64,000 bases of DNA from Tomocerus qinae (lineage: Eukaryota; Arthropoda; Collembola; Entomobryomorpha; Tomoceridae), in contig CM034547.1 of NCBI GenBank assembly GCA_020055645.1, forward strand, positions 67,676,884 to 67,740,883, read 5' to 3'. Of the stretch, positions 1 to 19,865 are shown piece by piece. The notes below the pieces were generated by a model. It saw only the letters and a program-made list of their open reading frames with translations. It did not search any database and was not told where the DNA came from. A program made the translations under genes and the position numbers. Within the stretch, counting starts at the first letter, position 1. The number at the start of each line of letters is the position of its first letter.

Positions 1-1186
1 CTTATTGGTCAATGGAAGTAACATCTTTGGAACCAGAGAGAAAGATATGCCAGGTTTTACGTTAGACTGCATTTTGTGCTCAGGCTGTAAAATTATGAAG
101 TGAATCGTAAGTTTCTTAGCATAGTATTTTGTGGCGCAATGATATTATTTTGAATTTTAATTGAACTGTAGCAATGCATATATCCATGTAATAATAAAAA
201 TATATAATACCATTTCATTTTTTGGGACATAAAAGTCGGAGACTGCAGCAGCCAGATACAGCATAGCAGTGGAGTTCATAATACTCACTTCAATGGAGAT
301 TCCCTTCAAAAGCCATAAGTAATCTCCCAAAGTTACAAATGTGATCATCAAACACGATGATTTGTATTTTTCATATTTTTCAAGTATCCTACGGACATTT
401 TGAACCTCAGTATCTTTCACTACAACAAATAATACACGAAAGAAGAGTTAGCTTTCTAGATTTAAAGAGGTAAACGATTAGAAATTCTAATTTTCAACAC
501 CTTTAATATCATTAGTCCCTTCTAGCTGTAACAGATCCAATGCAGACGGAATATGACGAGAATAAGGAAGAAGGGATTTTTGTCTAAAAATAAAATGCGA
601 TACAAATAAATGACAATACTACTACTACAAAAAATAACCAACAAATATAATTCTGTATATATTAAAGTATAAAATGATTATTAAATTAATACGAAAACAG
701 CAACGGTCTCACCTGTGCAAAAATATAACTTTGTACCCCTTCTCCAAAAAATATTCGGCTGATGCTGCTCCACGAGTTCCAGAGCTAAAGTTGTCCACAA
801 ATCGTACAGTGAGTTGTTCCAATGGTACAGTCTACAAAGAAAGATATTTTATCCTGGTTTAACAGACCTTATATTTAAAATAGATGATATGTACTTATGA
901 ATGAGCACTTATGAGCACTTATTACTTATTCTACTTATGAGCACTACTTATGACTTACTGTTCCACCTGAAGAAACAACTACAAGGTGATCACGAGAATT
1001 TAAACTGGACTGTGACTGTTGAGTATCTGAGATAAATTTTCGAATTTTTTCTATAGTAGAGACATATTCATCCGGAGGAGACACTTCCGAAAAGAAATCG
1101 TCCCAATGTTTATTAGCTTCCTCCTCAATCTCACTGGCACTTCTCTTGACAGAATCATCGTTGACAGAATCATTTGGGGTTGACAT
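1..1186 (-). CDS. PPCS: Phosphopantothenate-cysteine ligase (PPCS), 3' end cut by window
   Basis: Joins 4'-phosphopantothenate to cysteine, the second step of cytosolic coenzyme A synthesis. Five exons can be joined in frame on the minus strand: 1186-959, 831-713, 583-501, 419-211 and 84-1, giving 241 residues before the window edge; the animal protein is about 310, so roughly the last quarter is missing. Visible family blocks are [13 protein letters not shown] followed by [20 protein letters not shown] (nucleotide-binding fold near residues 70-100), then [12 protein letters not shown] (about residue 205) and PEHKMQS, all hallmarks of eukaryotic PPCS. The start at 1186 is the first Met giving a normal N-terminus; an upstream in-frame Met at 1342 would add 52 residues unlike the family. 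Introns are 80-130 bases with standard GT-AG ends. It is divergent from ARMC8. Identity is near certain; exact start is less sure. Confidence 0.95.
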
Positions 1187-2103
1187 TTTGGTTCCAGAAA
1201 GCAAAACTGTGACAATAAATGAAAGCTTATTATAATCATGTATAATAGTCGATGTAAATATACGTACGCATATAAGTGTCTTACAACAGCATACAATAAA
1301 CAAGCGGATGACAGCAGTGACAGCACACAGCACAGCTGACAAATTTTATTTCTTCAGGTGAGTATAAAAATAAGGTGTTAGCAAAATGAAAAATTGTAAT
1401 AAAAAAACCAAGATTTCCGGTAAAAAAATGCTTTTAACAGTACTTTTGAAAGTAAGTGCTCTATAAAAGATGTAACTAGTAAAGAATCAAATTCAGCCGC
1501 AATTAATGGGGGCACAGTGCGAAAGATTTATTCGGTAAGTTCGTCTAACTAAATTCTGTTACTTGGACTTGCCTGTCCACCCATCTACTTTTCTAATGTC
1601 CTGTGACTTTTTGATTCCTCTAGCTTCGTCCTACTTTCAATCAATTCAACTTGGCAAGCAATTAGCAATAAATTTGTTTGTTTTGGTTCTTCTTGCTGGA
1701 TCCTTTTTATTAGCTAGTAGTGTTAGCAGTTAATTAGCTCTAAATATCTTTCATGTTGGACTGTTGGAGTTTTTAACTGTGTTACTTCATTTGCAGATAC
1801 TAAGAACTCTCGTAACAAATAGCTATCCAAAATATCCGGATTGAAGCGTCTCGAAGGGACAATAACATTTTTGACATTTCTTACATCTTAAGACATATCG
1901 AAAGTAAGTGGTTTTAATGATAGCATTTTTTCGTATGGGTTTGAATTTAAAGTTTGAACAATTGAAGTTAATTGTTAAAATTCAAAATTAAATAGAAACG
2001 GGCACCCTAATTTGCCTCTACTTTGTACTTGCACGGCGCTTATTTAATGATGTATATATTTTGTTCATATAGTAATTTTGCAGAAAGGCTGAATTCGACC
2101 ACG
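1187..2103. promoter_or_regulatory. Divergent promoter interval of PPCS and ARMC8, with probable ARMC8 5' UTR intron
   Basis: The two genes start head to head about 0.9 kb apart, so this interval must hold both promoters or a shared one. A donor GTAAGTG at 1914 and an acceptor TTTTGCAG ending at 2083 probably bound a 5' UTR intron of ARMC8, leaving 2084-2103 as the end of the leader before the ATG. No clear TATA box was recognised. The UTR intron is inferred from splice-site fit only. Confidence 0.5.
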
Positions 2104-5100
2104 ATGAGTGTGGATATCATTGACAATTCCAATGACATGGACACCCTCAGTTCTTGCATGGTAAATTAAAACATTTTTTTAAATTCAAGTTTTTATTTGA
2201 TTAATTATGATTAGACGATTAGAGCACATGTTAAAAGTTTAAGAATATATATTAACAAAAATGGCAAGGCCTTCATTTATTATATTGTGGTTTATTAGGA
2301 TGTTGAAGAGACCCCTTCATATATTACCGATCTCTATACAGAAGAACACGAAGGCTGTTTAGTGGCTGTGACGTAACAATCCTATACTTTTTTTAAATCC
2401 AAAAAAAATTTATGTCCCATCGACAATGGGCGTTTTAAAGTTAAGTGCGATCATTTGTCATTTGCAAGTCAAGTATTCATTTTAAAATTGCAGAAGACTA
2501 AAAAATATTGTAATTGGAAGCAATCGCCAAAAAGGAATAGCCCTTCGTCATGGGATTCTACCTAGAATATTACAGCTTTTGGAGGATTCATCAAGAAGTC
2601 CAAAAATACGCCGTGAAGCATGTGTAATTCTGGGATCATTGGTGAAGGGAACTTCTGATAATGTGAGAGCTGTCGTAAATGCAAGAGCAGTTCCCGTTCT
2701 TGTTGCAGGTGCTCAATCTTTAGCAATTATTAAGGAGAAATAGGGTTTAATGAAAGCTTATCAGCTAGTCATTTATTCATGGATGGTATTTAATTTTCAT
2801 ACATTATTGGACATAAATGCTAATTACTTTAAAACTTTACAGTTTTAGCAACATCAGATGAAAAACTCGTCGAGTACGCTCTGAATTGTCTTACAACGGT
2901 TTTTAAACATACCTTTGCCCCGGTGGAAGTACTATATTCGGACTCATCATTGATCCCTCATTTATTATCTTTAATGAATACGTCAGTGATAAATCAAATC
3001 TCAGTTGCAACAATTTTAAGCCACGCTTGCTCAGTAAGATTTAAAAAACGATTTTTAATTAAATGTAACAGTACAAATATTTTGGATCGAAAGTTTGGCA
3101 GTTTAAGAGTAAAATTTCTTGTGTTATAGACGGCCGATCATCAAGACACCTTGGCTAAACATGGGGTAGTTATGCATTTGGCATCTCTACTAACTTCAAA
3201 CAACGCAAATGTTCAAATGCCAGCAATTACTTGCTTAACAGCTTTATCTTACAAGAACGAACACGTTTCTGGTATTATTGCAGATACAACGTAAGTGCTT
3301 CATAAATATTGAACGTTATGAAAACTACAATGGTATATGAAAAGAGTCTTTTAAATATTGAATTTTATGTGCCAATAGATTAGCTCGAAAAACCGTTCCA
3401 GATCTATTGGTGACTTTAATTGGTCGTGATAAACCTTCTAAAATGCAACTGACAGTTGCAAGATGTTTAACTTATCTTCATCGTGCTAATGCTTTGACGG
3501 CTGCTGACTCTAAAATTTGTATGAAAACATTGCCCTGTCTGGTTCGAATGTGCTCAAAGGACCATGATACTGAAACTCGAATTTTAGCAGCAGAAACATT
3601 GGCATATTTGATTGAAGTTGACAAGGACCTTCAAAGTATAGCAGCGATTTCTAATCATCTGATCCCAACTTTAGCTGAGTACTTAAAATATCAGCCAATA
3701 GTTTCCAAAAGTGTAACGGGCTCATCTGTGGACATGGTTCAGGCTGCATTTCGGGTATGAAGTTTTATGGCTCTGACATTTCTTTATGCTGGCATCATAA
3801 TTTGAATGAAACCTATATGAAATACGTCGGTCTTAGGCTTTCGCTTCCCTTGGGGCCAATGACGAGCATATACGAAAGCGAATCATTGAGACGGATTCTT
3901 TGATGGAACGAGTTGTAACCGGTCTAGACGATTCTAATGAAGCAGTGGCTTTGGCGGCTGTTCGCTGCCTCCACTCCTTGTCCCGTTCCGTTCAGCAACT
4001 AAGGACTACTTTTAAAGTTAATATTTTATATTCATTCATTCCTCAAGAAATTATAACCTCAGTATTTGCAACATGGTATTATGTTTTTATGATTAGGATC
4101 ATTCAGTGTGGAAGCCCTTGATGAAATTACTTCAACATCCCAATCAAGACATCCTCAATGTGTCCTCGTCTACGCTGTGTAATTTGCTTCTGGAATTCTC
4201 GCCCTCTAAAGATCCTATTTTGGAATCAGGAGCTGTAGACATTCTGTGTAATTTGACTAGGCATGACGATGCGGGCTTGAGATTAAATGGAGTCTGGGCC
4301 TTAATGGTAATTTCCCAAGTAGCCTAAAAACTTTTTTGTAATGTAATTTATTTAAAAATCAATTATTCATATTTTTCTATCTAGAATGTTGCATTTCAAG
4401 CTGACCAAAGGGTGAAGGGTCAGATCATAAGTTCGTTGGGAACAGATCAAATATTTCGACTTCTCTCAGATAGTGAAGTAAATATAGTAATGAAAACCTT
4501 AGGACTTCTCAGGAATCTCCTAAGTGCTCCTCATATAGATCACATTATGGGTTTATATGGAAAACAAATAATGCAGGTAAGCCTAGAGTTTTGCTCTCAA
4601 GCAACCAGTTTTATATAGCAAAATTAAATTGTAGTTATTGACAAATCAAAAATGATTTTTCCCAGGGGACAATATTAATTCTTGAAGGCGATCATGGTAT
4701 TGATGTAAAAGAGCAGGCTTTGTGCATGCTTTCCAATGTAGCCGATGGGTTTTCTGCTAAAGAATTTATCATGACCAATGAAGATGTCCTCAAGAAAATA
4801 ACAAGTTATTTGGTTAGCCTTTATTTTTTATTTATATATTTACAATGCTATGCATATTAATACATGTAAATACATGTAGCAGGAGATGGATACATGTTTG
4901 AAATGTAATATATTATTGTTTAGAATCATGCCAGCACAAAGTTACAAACCGCCGCTGTTCTATGTGTTTCAAATTTGGCCTGGAAAGACGAAGAAGGGGC
5001 TTCGGAAAGGCAGGCAAAATTAAAAGAATTAGGTGTACATAAAGTGCTCCATTCTATGATAACAACAGCTGATCAAAACTTATTTGACAGGTTAGTTAAA

Positions 5101-5227
5101 AGGTTTTACATGTCATTTTCATGTTATTTAAAACTTTGTCCATGTCCAATGTCCACCTTTTTAACCAATGACTTTTATGTATTTTAACAGGGTAAAGACG
5201 GCATTGAATCAGTTTTCGCCCAACTGA
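2104..5227 (+). CDS. ARMC8: Armadillo repeat-containing protein 8 (CTLH/GID complex subunit)
   Basis: Scaffold and substrate-recruiting subunit of the CTLH (GID) E3 ubiquitin ligase, equivalent to yeast Gid5. Twelve exons join in frame: 2104-2160, 2299-2372, 2494-2708, 2843-3033, 3130-3290, 3379-3754, 3837-4016, 4097-4306, 4385-4576, 4666-4812, 4924-5090 and 5191-5227, giving 668 residues, matching the 650-670 typical of the family. Armadillo/HEAT-like helices run through the whole protein. Diagnostic blocks are [57 protein letters not shown] and [18 protein letters not shown] candidate poly(A) signal AATAAA lies at 5392-5397, about 165 bases after the stop. It faces ICA1 tail to tail. Nothing looks damaged. 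Exon boundaries are my own joins and could shift by a codon at a few sites. Confidence 0.96.
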
Positions 5228-6282
5228 CCCCTATTTTTTGATTAATTTTTGTTTTATGTCTAAGCTTACCATGTCCTTAGTAGTTATTCTATTGTCATGA
5301 GTATTGTGTACTAAGTACTACCGGTATACTTAAAGATATTTCTCTGGTCTTACTGGTGCATGCTTTAACCTAAAATCTAATAAGCATGCTAAATAAATAA
5401 GCAAAATCTTTTTTGAATTGTTACCTCTTTACGGTTTATTTATGACAGTAGTAATTATGATGTAGACAGATTATGTTCCAAGTAATTCTTGTTACTATTT
5501 ACCAGCACGTATGAATTATGATGAATTAAGCTACCTAATTAATTGTAGAAAATACGTATGTAGTAGTAAAGAGTGTCAGCAATTATTGGTGTCGTATGCA
5601 ATTTCCTATCCATTAAGAAACCTTAACTCGGTTACATTATCCCATGGACTGGATTTGGATAATGTAATACAAAGCTAAAACTTTATTTGTGATTCTGGAC
5701 GAATTCGTGTAGGTAGTCGATGTCATATACAAAGTAAACTGCTGTTCTTAATTTAGCTCAATCTGTGTCCTGTGTAGCTTAGTGTAGGTTTTGTATAGGC
5801 AACTTACTATTTCCAATAACGTGAACAATTCACTGTTTACGTTTACTGTCATATTGATATTATAGATTCGAATATTATGATCATTGTGTAATCTCTACAA
5901 CTTTACCAATGTCTCAAAACGGATTGGTTTATATATATTTCAAAAATGTATTTGTAATAAGCTACAGTAATGTATAAATTATTGTTCTACACAATCATAT
6001 TAAAATAGTTCTAATACTTATACATACGTATGTATGAATAATGGATTTATTAAACTCTGAAATCGTCATTTGTTTACGTTCAACTGAAATAAGTGTAAAA
6101 AAATCGTTTTAAGCAGATAAATAGATAATGATCATTGCAAACGTCTAAGTACATCAAAGAAGGTGTTTAAAGATGGGAATCAATATTTTTACAGGAAGTA
6201 AAAACTTTTAAATTTAGTGAGTTAATTGTAGTTAGTTACGTTTTGATTGTTACAATGTTAATTGACTGTTATCATATTTCGC
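5228..6282. other. Convergent 3' UTR/intergenic region between ARMC8 and ICA1
   Basis: AT-rich sequence with no recognisable coding region. It should carry the 3' UTRs of both genes: AATAAA for ARMC8 on the plus strand at 5392-5397 and a possible AATAAA for ICA1 on the minus strand at 6051-6046. No repeat stands out. Confidence 0.6.
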
Positions 6283-8554
<2,272 letters not shown>

Positions 8555-11500
8555 CGTTTTAGTATAATTTCAATTGTTTTCTAAATTCAAGACAGAATGC
8601 CAAATCTGCAACATAAAAAATCGATATGAATATAATTAATGGAATACAAATAGAATCATGAGTTTTTTAGCCTGTATTGAGTAGTTAAACATCTTGAATA
8701 TCCAACTAACTTCTTGAATACATTATTGAGACACTACATTGAATAATTATGTCAATATCGGTATACATACAATGACCATTACAGCAGTAGGAAAATTATA
8801 AATTGATAAAGTAACATGGGAAAAGGTGGTACCTTGTGCAGAGAAGTTCTGATGTTTACTTATACAGGTAGCACTAACAGTAGAGTTTGGTAATAAATAG
8901 TATCTCTGTAATTTAAAGTAGATATTTATTTACATTCACGCTTGGAAAAAGTGTAGGAGTAAATACGGAAGGATATTGTTTATTATTTTCAGTTGATATC
9001 TTTTGTTTATGCTCTCGTCTGCTTCGGTATGCAAGTCTGTATGTATCTCTCACATACATGAAGAAATATCCTATTTTGTTTTGTATTCAATACGATACGA
9101 AATACGTGTCTTCCTAATCTTAATTATGATCTCAAAGGATTAGTTGTCCCTATTCAATCTCATCTCAGAATGAGAATACTACGGCGAAGCACAAGTATAA
9201 TAACACTAGTGTACATTCATTCCCATATCAAACTTAGCAGATAAAACAACAGATTTGAGATTTCTATATTAAAACCTTGCTTTCTTTAGTATACTTGCTC
9301 TCTCAAACAAGCAGATTGTAGCTATCTTTATGGATGCACTTTAGCTTTGTGCTGCTACTTTCTGTAACAAGATAGTTAAGCTTGTTAGGGAATAATATCC
9401 AGGTCGTAGAAAAAGTGTTTTACGTAGGTGTTTATCCTCTTTTAGCAGAAATGTATTTTATACATTCACAAGTAGGATTAATATCAAGAACTTTTATATG
9501 TAATGGATACTGCTTCTTTAGCTATGCTGAATTATTCAGACTGGTATATCCCCAAAGAACGGATTTTATATAAAACAAGGTTAAAAGATGATAGGCACTC
9601 TATACTACATGAAGCCTATAGGGACTCTGTTGTAGCAAGTGTAAAAATGCACAAAATACTAACAAAACAAGACAGTTGTTCTGAATTACTTAGGTGTAGC
9701 GATTCAGATCTTCAAAATGAGTACCTACTGCACTATAGAGCAGAGTCCACTACCCCGATATACTTTTCTCCATTGTAATTGTGATATTACAGTAATACTA
9801 CATATGACTGTCCTCCGGAGAGGATTGCATCTGCCAAGTCGCAGACTTCGCAGGTGGTTTGGTTAGGTTTCACTCAGTCAGTTACTAAATAGCCTGTCAT
9901 TGTCAATACAAATTTATACAATCCTAAATCAGTCCAACTCTAGCTCAGCCTCTTTTGTTTGTCTTAAATGTATAAAAATGTATGTACTTATATTATAGAC
10001 TGTTTTATATATTTCGTATATTCGTCCCCCATATAGCACATTCCCCTCTGACTCTGACTGAAGCCAAATCGACGAGGCAAACAAGCCAAACACCGACGTA
10101 TGTTCACTTATAATATCACAAAAGTCCACAGACGACGGCGCAGCAAACTCCGATATTCTCCAGCAGTCTTGCTCACTAATCCAGTTCCATGCAGACCTTT
10201 TAGTTTTCATTCATACGTAACACAAGCACTATCCATATAGTAGAATATATATTGTGCTATATTCACTTGGTAGTATATATAAGCACCTGAGTTAGGGGAC
10301 TCTTTTCAAATTCTCCATTTAGTATTTTTGAGTCTTTATAGGCTTACTGTATATCTAATTTACGTAGAAACGTTTGCTCTATATATTTTTCAAAACAGAG
10401 TCTCTTATGCACGCTTAGATAGACCGTGTAGACTTATTCGTGCTTGTGCACCAAATATTACATAAGAAACCTTTTTAGCATAGCTTATATAGCGTGGGTG
10501 TTAAATTACTATTCATTCCCTTCGCAATAAGTCGAGATACTATGGCTAAAACCCATGTAGGTTTTAATAATAACAGCCAGTACAGACTTTAATACAGAGC
10601 ACAGATATGATACCTATGGTTGGTATCTTGCATTACAAGACAATGCAGCTTTTCATCTCCACTTCCACTATACCACCAAGTCACCACAGAACCGGATGCA
10701 TGCCGGAAAATCAATACCACAACAGAATGGAACATTATATTCAAATACTATGTATGATTAGCATCTAGTTATAGTTACTAACTTATTAGTCAAAATAGCG
10801 CATTTTTATACAAGCAATAGTAAAATAGCCTATACAGTTTTCTACAGTCTATGGGTATGAGTAATTATTTATAATGTAGTCAGCAATAATTAAATGGAAA
10901 TAAAAAACAAAACTCCTTCAGTGAAATGCAAAAAAAATATCTGAGTGAGGATAAGTTGAACAAACTTGAACTGCATACAGAAAGTTGTGTTTTTCTTTTT
11001 CTCTTACACTTTGTTATTAAAAAGAAAAGCAACTTTCTTTTGAACTTGTATATAGTAGCATTAATTATCTAGTACATTTACTTTACTTACTAACTTTCCT
11101 ACTACAAATACTTACAATTTTCTTTTAAAAAGACTCCCGAAACCTTTCTGTATGTTGACCAAGCTTTCCTAAAAAATATGATCGAAATTGCATTTAAGGT
11201 CACAAAAAATAAAATAACTTGAGTCAGGTAGTTATGAGTATAAAATAAAATAAATCCTAAAACCCAGGAGGCGTTTCACATTTCACACAGCCACTTAACA
11301 TTATACTATACTACTACTACCCTAAGGGTCCGATTCGAAACTCGAACGGTCATCCTCCTGATTCCTGATGACGGCTATATATGGCATAGATCGAAACTTG
11401 CACTGGTGCAACCGTTGCAAACATTAAAAACAGAATACAGATAAATTGTTGAATCCTCTGCAGCAGTCTCAAAAAGTAATCTAACCCAAAAGTTGCACTC

Positions 11501-12063
11501 GAACCTTTATTTCTTTTTAATTGTTGTGATAATACTTTCTCCATAATCAAAACCTCCTGTATTCTTCTTACTTCTTTTTCTATGCTAATTTCATTTAATA
11601 TTTATTTCTACTTGATTTCTACTTTTTCTACTGAAGAAATCTTCAGTCGGATAGCGGATGCGTAGTGAGTAAGAAAAGGCTTTCCTAAATATTGTCCTGT
11701 GTTTGTAGCGCGAAATGTGCTTTCGATTTAAACAGAAGATTTAGGAGACAGATTCCCGGATATCGGTTTAATTACGATTTTTAAACTTTAGAAAATAAAT
11801 GCGGTAGAAGCAACAAGTAAATTGTATCCAACAAGGAAAATAGCTTTTGTATTAACTTAAACATCCATAAAAAAGGAAATTCGAAAAGAAAATAGCTTTT
11901 AAGCGTCGAGGTCGGACATCGGACGGTAATGTCAAAAAAGTCAAAGTAGAATATAAACAATAAATTATTCGGTATTCGTTCGGTACTGTTTTCAATTAAT
12001 TTTTATAACTGTAAAGCATAAACTGTTTCTTCTCTTAAAACATTTTAGTAACAAAGTACAAAT
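8555..12063. other. Intergenic region between ICA1 and CNOT10; no recognisable gene
   Basis: About 3.5 kb that should hold the promoters of ICA1 (minus) and CNOT10 (plus). Open frames at 9503-9778 (plus, 91 codons), 9929-10210 (minus, 93 codons) and 11350-11550 (minus, 66 codons) have no family motif I know and no convincing splice context, so I do not call them genes. I saw no clear terminal inverted repeat or tandem array by eye. Upstream non-coding exons of either neighbour could lie here. Confidence 0.5.
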
Positions 12064-15000
12064 ATGGAAATATCCGAAACTGAATTTTCTCCATTAAGTG
12101 AGATTGACAGGGAGATTTGTGAAAAGGCTGTATCTCGTTTCGAAGAAGGAAATTATATTGAAGCAGCTAACCTATTTTCTGAAATCCCGTATCGTCCTGA
12201 AGATTTTCGAATAAAGCACAATTGGAAAGTTGCAGAATTTTACTCCCGCAATACAACGGATTATATAGAATTTTTCAAAGAGTTGGGAGATATCATCAAA
12301 GAGGTAATGGTAAAGTCATATCTACTTATAAAATTGTGGTTGTGTTCAATGTTAATGGTTAGCTTATATTTTGGTCAGACAATCTCTTAAATGCAAAACC
12401 TCATGATAAAATCTTATTAATTAACTTTTCATTAATACATTACAGGGTGATGTCAAAGTGGATAATTTAGTCCCGGAGACGATCAAGTACCCTATCATAC
12501 TATTCAATTTGGCTGTTCTGTACTACCATAATAAACAATTTAAAAAAGCACTTGATATTCTCGTACAACTTTCTAGGAATTTGACAAATATAATAAGTAT
12601 GATATGAATATTTGGACATATTTTTTTAAACAGGGAGCTATTCAAATGTTGAAATCTAAGAGTATATGCCAACGCCAATTATCAATAACTGATATCTTTG
12701 ATTTTTAGATCCATTTGCCAAGCGAGTAAAACTATTATACATAGACATTTTGATAAAGATGCAGCAATTCGATAAAGCGATGGAAGAAATTGGCCATTTT
12801 GAGTCTCAATTAAAATCTCATGGGGAGCCTTCTTCGGGCAATACCGTTTCAAACTATCCTAGAGAAAGCCCAAGACTCCGAAATTCTCCAAATGTTGTAT
12901 CTGAAGACAAATTTGACGTAGGAGACTCAAAAGTAGGGTGACGACTTTGACAATTTTTGAGCCCACTAAAAACGCTCAAGAATTTCAAAAATTCAAAAGA
13001 GCGAAACTTGAATGCAAATGTCCTATTTTCTTTTTTTGCAGTTTGATTCTGTGGTCAGAGTAAAGTTACAACAGTACAGACTGTACTGTTGTCTGTGTAT
13101 ACATACTCTCAGATCAGCAAAACGAGAATACAAACAACTGTCAACTATTACAAATTCTAATACCCAGGTAGCCCAAGTGAAAGATTATGATTTCTAAAAT
13201 GTAAATAAATAATTGATACAAATGGTTAAAATGATAACTTGAAAATTAACATGCATCAGAGTCCAGTGGGCCTATATTTAAAGGCTTATTTTGATTACTT
13301 GCGTGGAAATTTGAAGAAAACTGTAAAAGTAATTACGAGCTTCCCAGTTGAGAATTATTCGAAAACATTTTCGTAAGTAATTGATTTCTCAACAGCCAAA
13401 TAAACAACGGGCATTTGTGACATAACTAAAAAAATTCCTATTTTAGAGAGACTGGAGACTTTATCGAAATGATGGTTGCAAATAATGTAGCTTGTTGCAA
13501 TTTCTACATGGGCAAACCTACCGTAGCGGCCTTTAAATTTCAAGAGGCAGCTCAAAAATGTTCGAAGGAAAATTTGGATGACAAAAGTGAATTTTATATA
13601 CTTTGTAAACCTTATTTATGACTGTAATTACTCTCTCTCTCTAATTATCTATTTATTATGATCTAGAAGGCTTGCCTCTCCACGCAATTAGTTATGGCAG
13701 AAAGTATGAGATTATATACAACTTTGGCCTATCTTTGCTCCACGGGGGAAAACCACTAGAAGCGTTTAAGTATTTAAATCTCTGTTTGGGGGCCTACTAC
13801 ACAAATTGCAGACTGTGGTTAAGAATTGCTGAATGTTGTATCCAAATTCACAAACCGGTAATCATGATGCATGATTCATCAATTTTATGCATAGTACTCG
13901 TTCATTAGCAACATGAAGTTCGAAGATTGTCATTTGACCATTTTAAAATGTAAAATAAAATTTATCGACAGACTAATGAAAACGATCTACAATGGACCCA
14001 AGAAAAGCAAAATCTAATACGCGGAGTTGTTGGGAATGAGTCTACTAGTAGAAAGCTGTTATTAACGGATCCAAATACACCGAACAAAATGTGAGCCATT
14101 ACTTTCAGAAATTAAAATAAACTTTTAAACTTAATTTCATTGTCGGATAACTTCATTACAGAAGCAGTCGACGGAAGTCAACCTCGGAAATACCTGAACC
14201 AACATTAGAATACGCCAATAGTTGTATAGAAAACGCTTTGAAACTTATCCAGTCTGATACAGTGACTAGTGAAGCATGTCTTTATGTGAAACCTAGTAAT
14301 CCAATAACCAATCTACAAGAGATTTCCTGTCTTCACGCTGCTATTCTTTGTGCTGGAGCATACATTGCCCTTGAATTGGAGAATTTTACTCTGGCCATCA
14401 AACGATCTTTGCGTTTGCTAAGAATTCCATCTTTACCTGGAGCATACCAGTAAGCCTAACAAATATTCGTACATACTTCAGGTTTAGATTATGGAATGAA
14501 ATAAGTAGCGGAGCAGCTTTATGGGAATAGTGGATACCCCATTTGTCTGTCTCCCTTTAGCATGTGACAATCCTCTGATTTGCATAACATAACCTAACCA
14601 TGTTAACACAAACAAAACGTAATATTTCGAAACTAAACCAAAATATTTCGTCATCGTTTGAAATTCAATAGCAGTACAATAGTAATAGTTCTTAATTATT
14701 ATGCATTTAAGTCTATCAATATTAGTATGTTGATATCTGATAGCAAGTGTTCTTTAAAAATTGTTATTATTGTGCAGATACCTTGGAAAAATGTATTTGA
14801 GCCAGTCTCTTTTTAAGTATGGAGAAGATGCTCGAGCTCTTGAGATTTATGAAAATGAAATATCCACCTTCGATCTGAGATATTGTGTTTCGCCCTTAGA
14901 TACTGAAGAAAAAAAAGATGAAGTAATGGACTCAGGGTGGTACAACTCTTCAAGTGGGCAAATGAAACCTCTACAAGGTACGCTTGTATTTTTGTTAAAG

Positions 15001-15531
15001 TGTTTGTTCCGATTTAAAGAATGGTATTTCAAAAATATGTTATATTGTACCTGTGTGTATACTGAGCTTAGTTTCTGTAAAATGTAATTTTATTACTAGA
15101 ACTGATTTACTTTTTTATTCAAATTCTTATATTCTGTGCAGAGTGGTATCCTAAAGAAGAGGTCACTGCACAAGCCGCTATTGTTTATAATCATGCAGTT
15201 GCTCTAGCAGCATCCGGAGATACGGCAAAGGCAGCTGAAGTCCTGAAAGTATGTTCAATTTGATCATTTTGCTAGAAGCCTCATTAGTAGGTTCGAAATT
15301 AATTAATTTCAATTTCTTAGGCCTGGATAACGAAGACCCCTACAGTGTTACCCCCAGAGTTTTTAATGCTTGCCGTTTACATACACGTCATATTAGGTAA
15401 ATATTTATTTTTATTTCTTATATTTTATTAACAACGTCAAATCTAAAATTGTATTTTATACTTATTCAGGAAACTTATCAAAAGCAAAATCCTTGCTTAA
15501 ACAACATTCTCCTAATCATCGATTGCAATGA
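12064..15531 (+). CDS. CNOT10: CCR4-NOT transcription complex subunit 10
   Basis: TPR-rich subunit that, with CNOT11, docks on the N-terminal part of CNOT1 in the CCR4-NOT deadenylase, acting in cytoplasmic mRNA decay. Thirteen exons join in frame: 12064-12303, 12446-12596, 12709-12932, 13042-13167, 13260-13372, 13447-13586, 13667-13857, 13972-14090, 14162-14449, 14778-14977, 15142-15248, 15321-15396 and 15470-15531, giving 678 residues (human 744). Helical TPR-like units are visible, such as PIILFNLAVLYYHNKQFKKA, KYEIIYNFGLSLLHGGKPLEA and CRLWLRIAECCIQIHKP, the last being very characteristic of CNOT10. The low-complexity segment that vertebrates have between TPR units is short here (residues about 160-205, Ser/Asn/Pro rich). 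An in-frame TAA sits five codons before the ATG, fixing the start. Its stop is only 173 bases from the MCM4 stop on the other strand. Confidence 0.94.
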
Positions 15532-15704
15532 ATTAAAAACAATGATTAAATTAATTCTATATTTAGAATGTACAGTACAAATATTTTGTTAATGTTAAAA
15601 AACTTGTTTCCATTTCATATCTAACCTAAGCCTAGTTAAAACTGGAGAAATTAAAAAGAGACAGGCATTATCGCTGCAATTTAGTATCATTATAATATAG
15701 TTAA

Positions 15705-19865
<4,161 letters not shown>

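Noticed and set aside
901-958. Short ACTTATGAGC direct repeats at the first PPCS donor site
   Set aside because: Only a few imperfect copies within a normal 127-base intron; simple-sequence slippage explains it.
9503-9778. 91-codon plus-strand open frame between ICA1 and CNOT10
   Set aside because: No recognisable domain, no splice support and no homologous feature in the window; an open frame of this size is expected by chance.
9929-10210. 93-codon minus-strand open frame
   Set aside because: Composition and content give no family match that I know; no promoter, splice or neighbour evidence.
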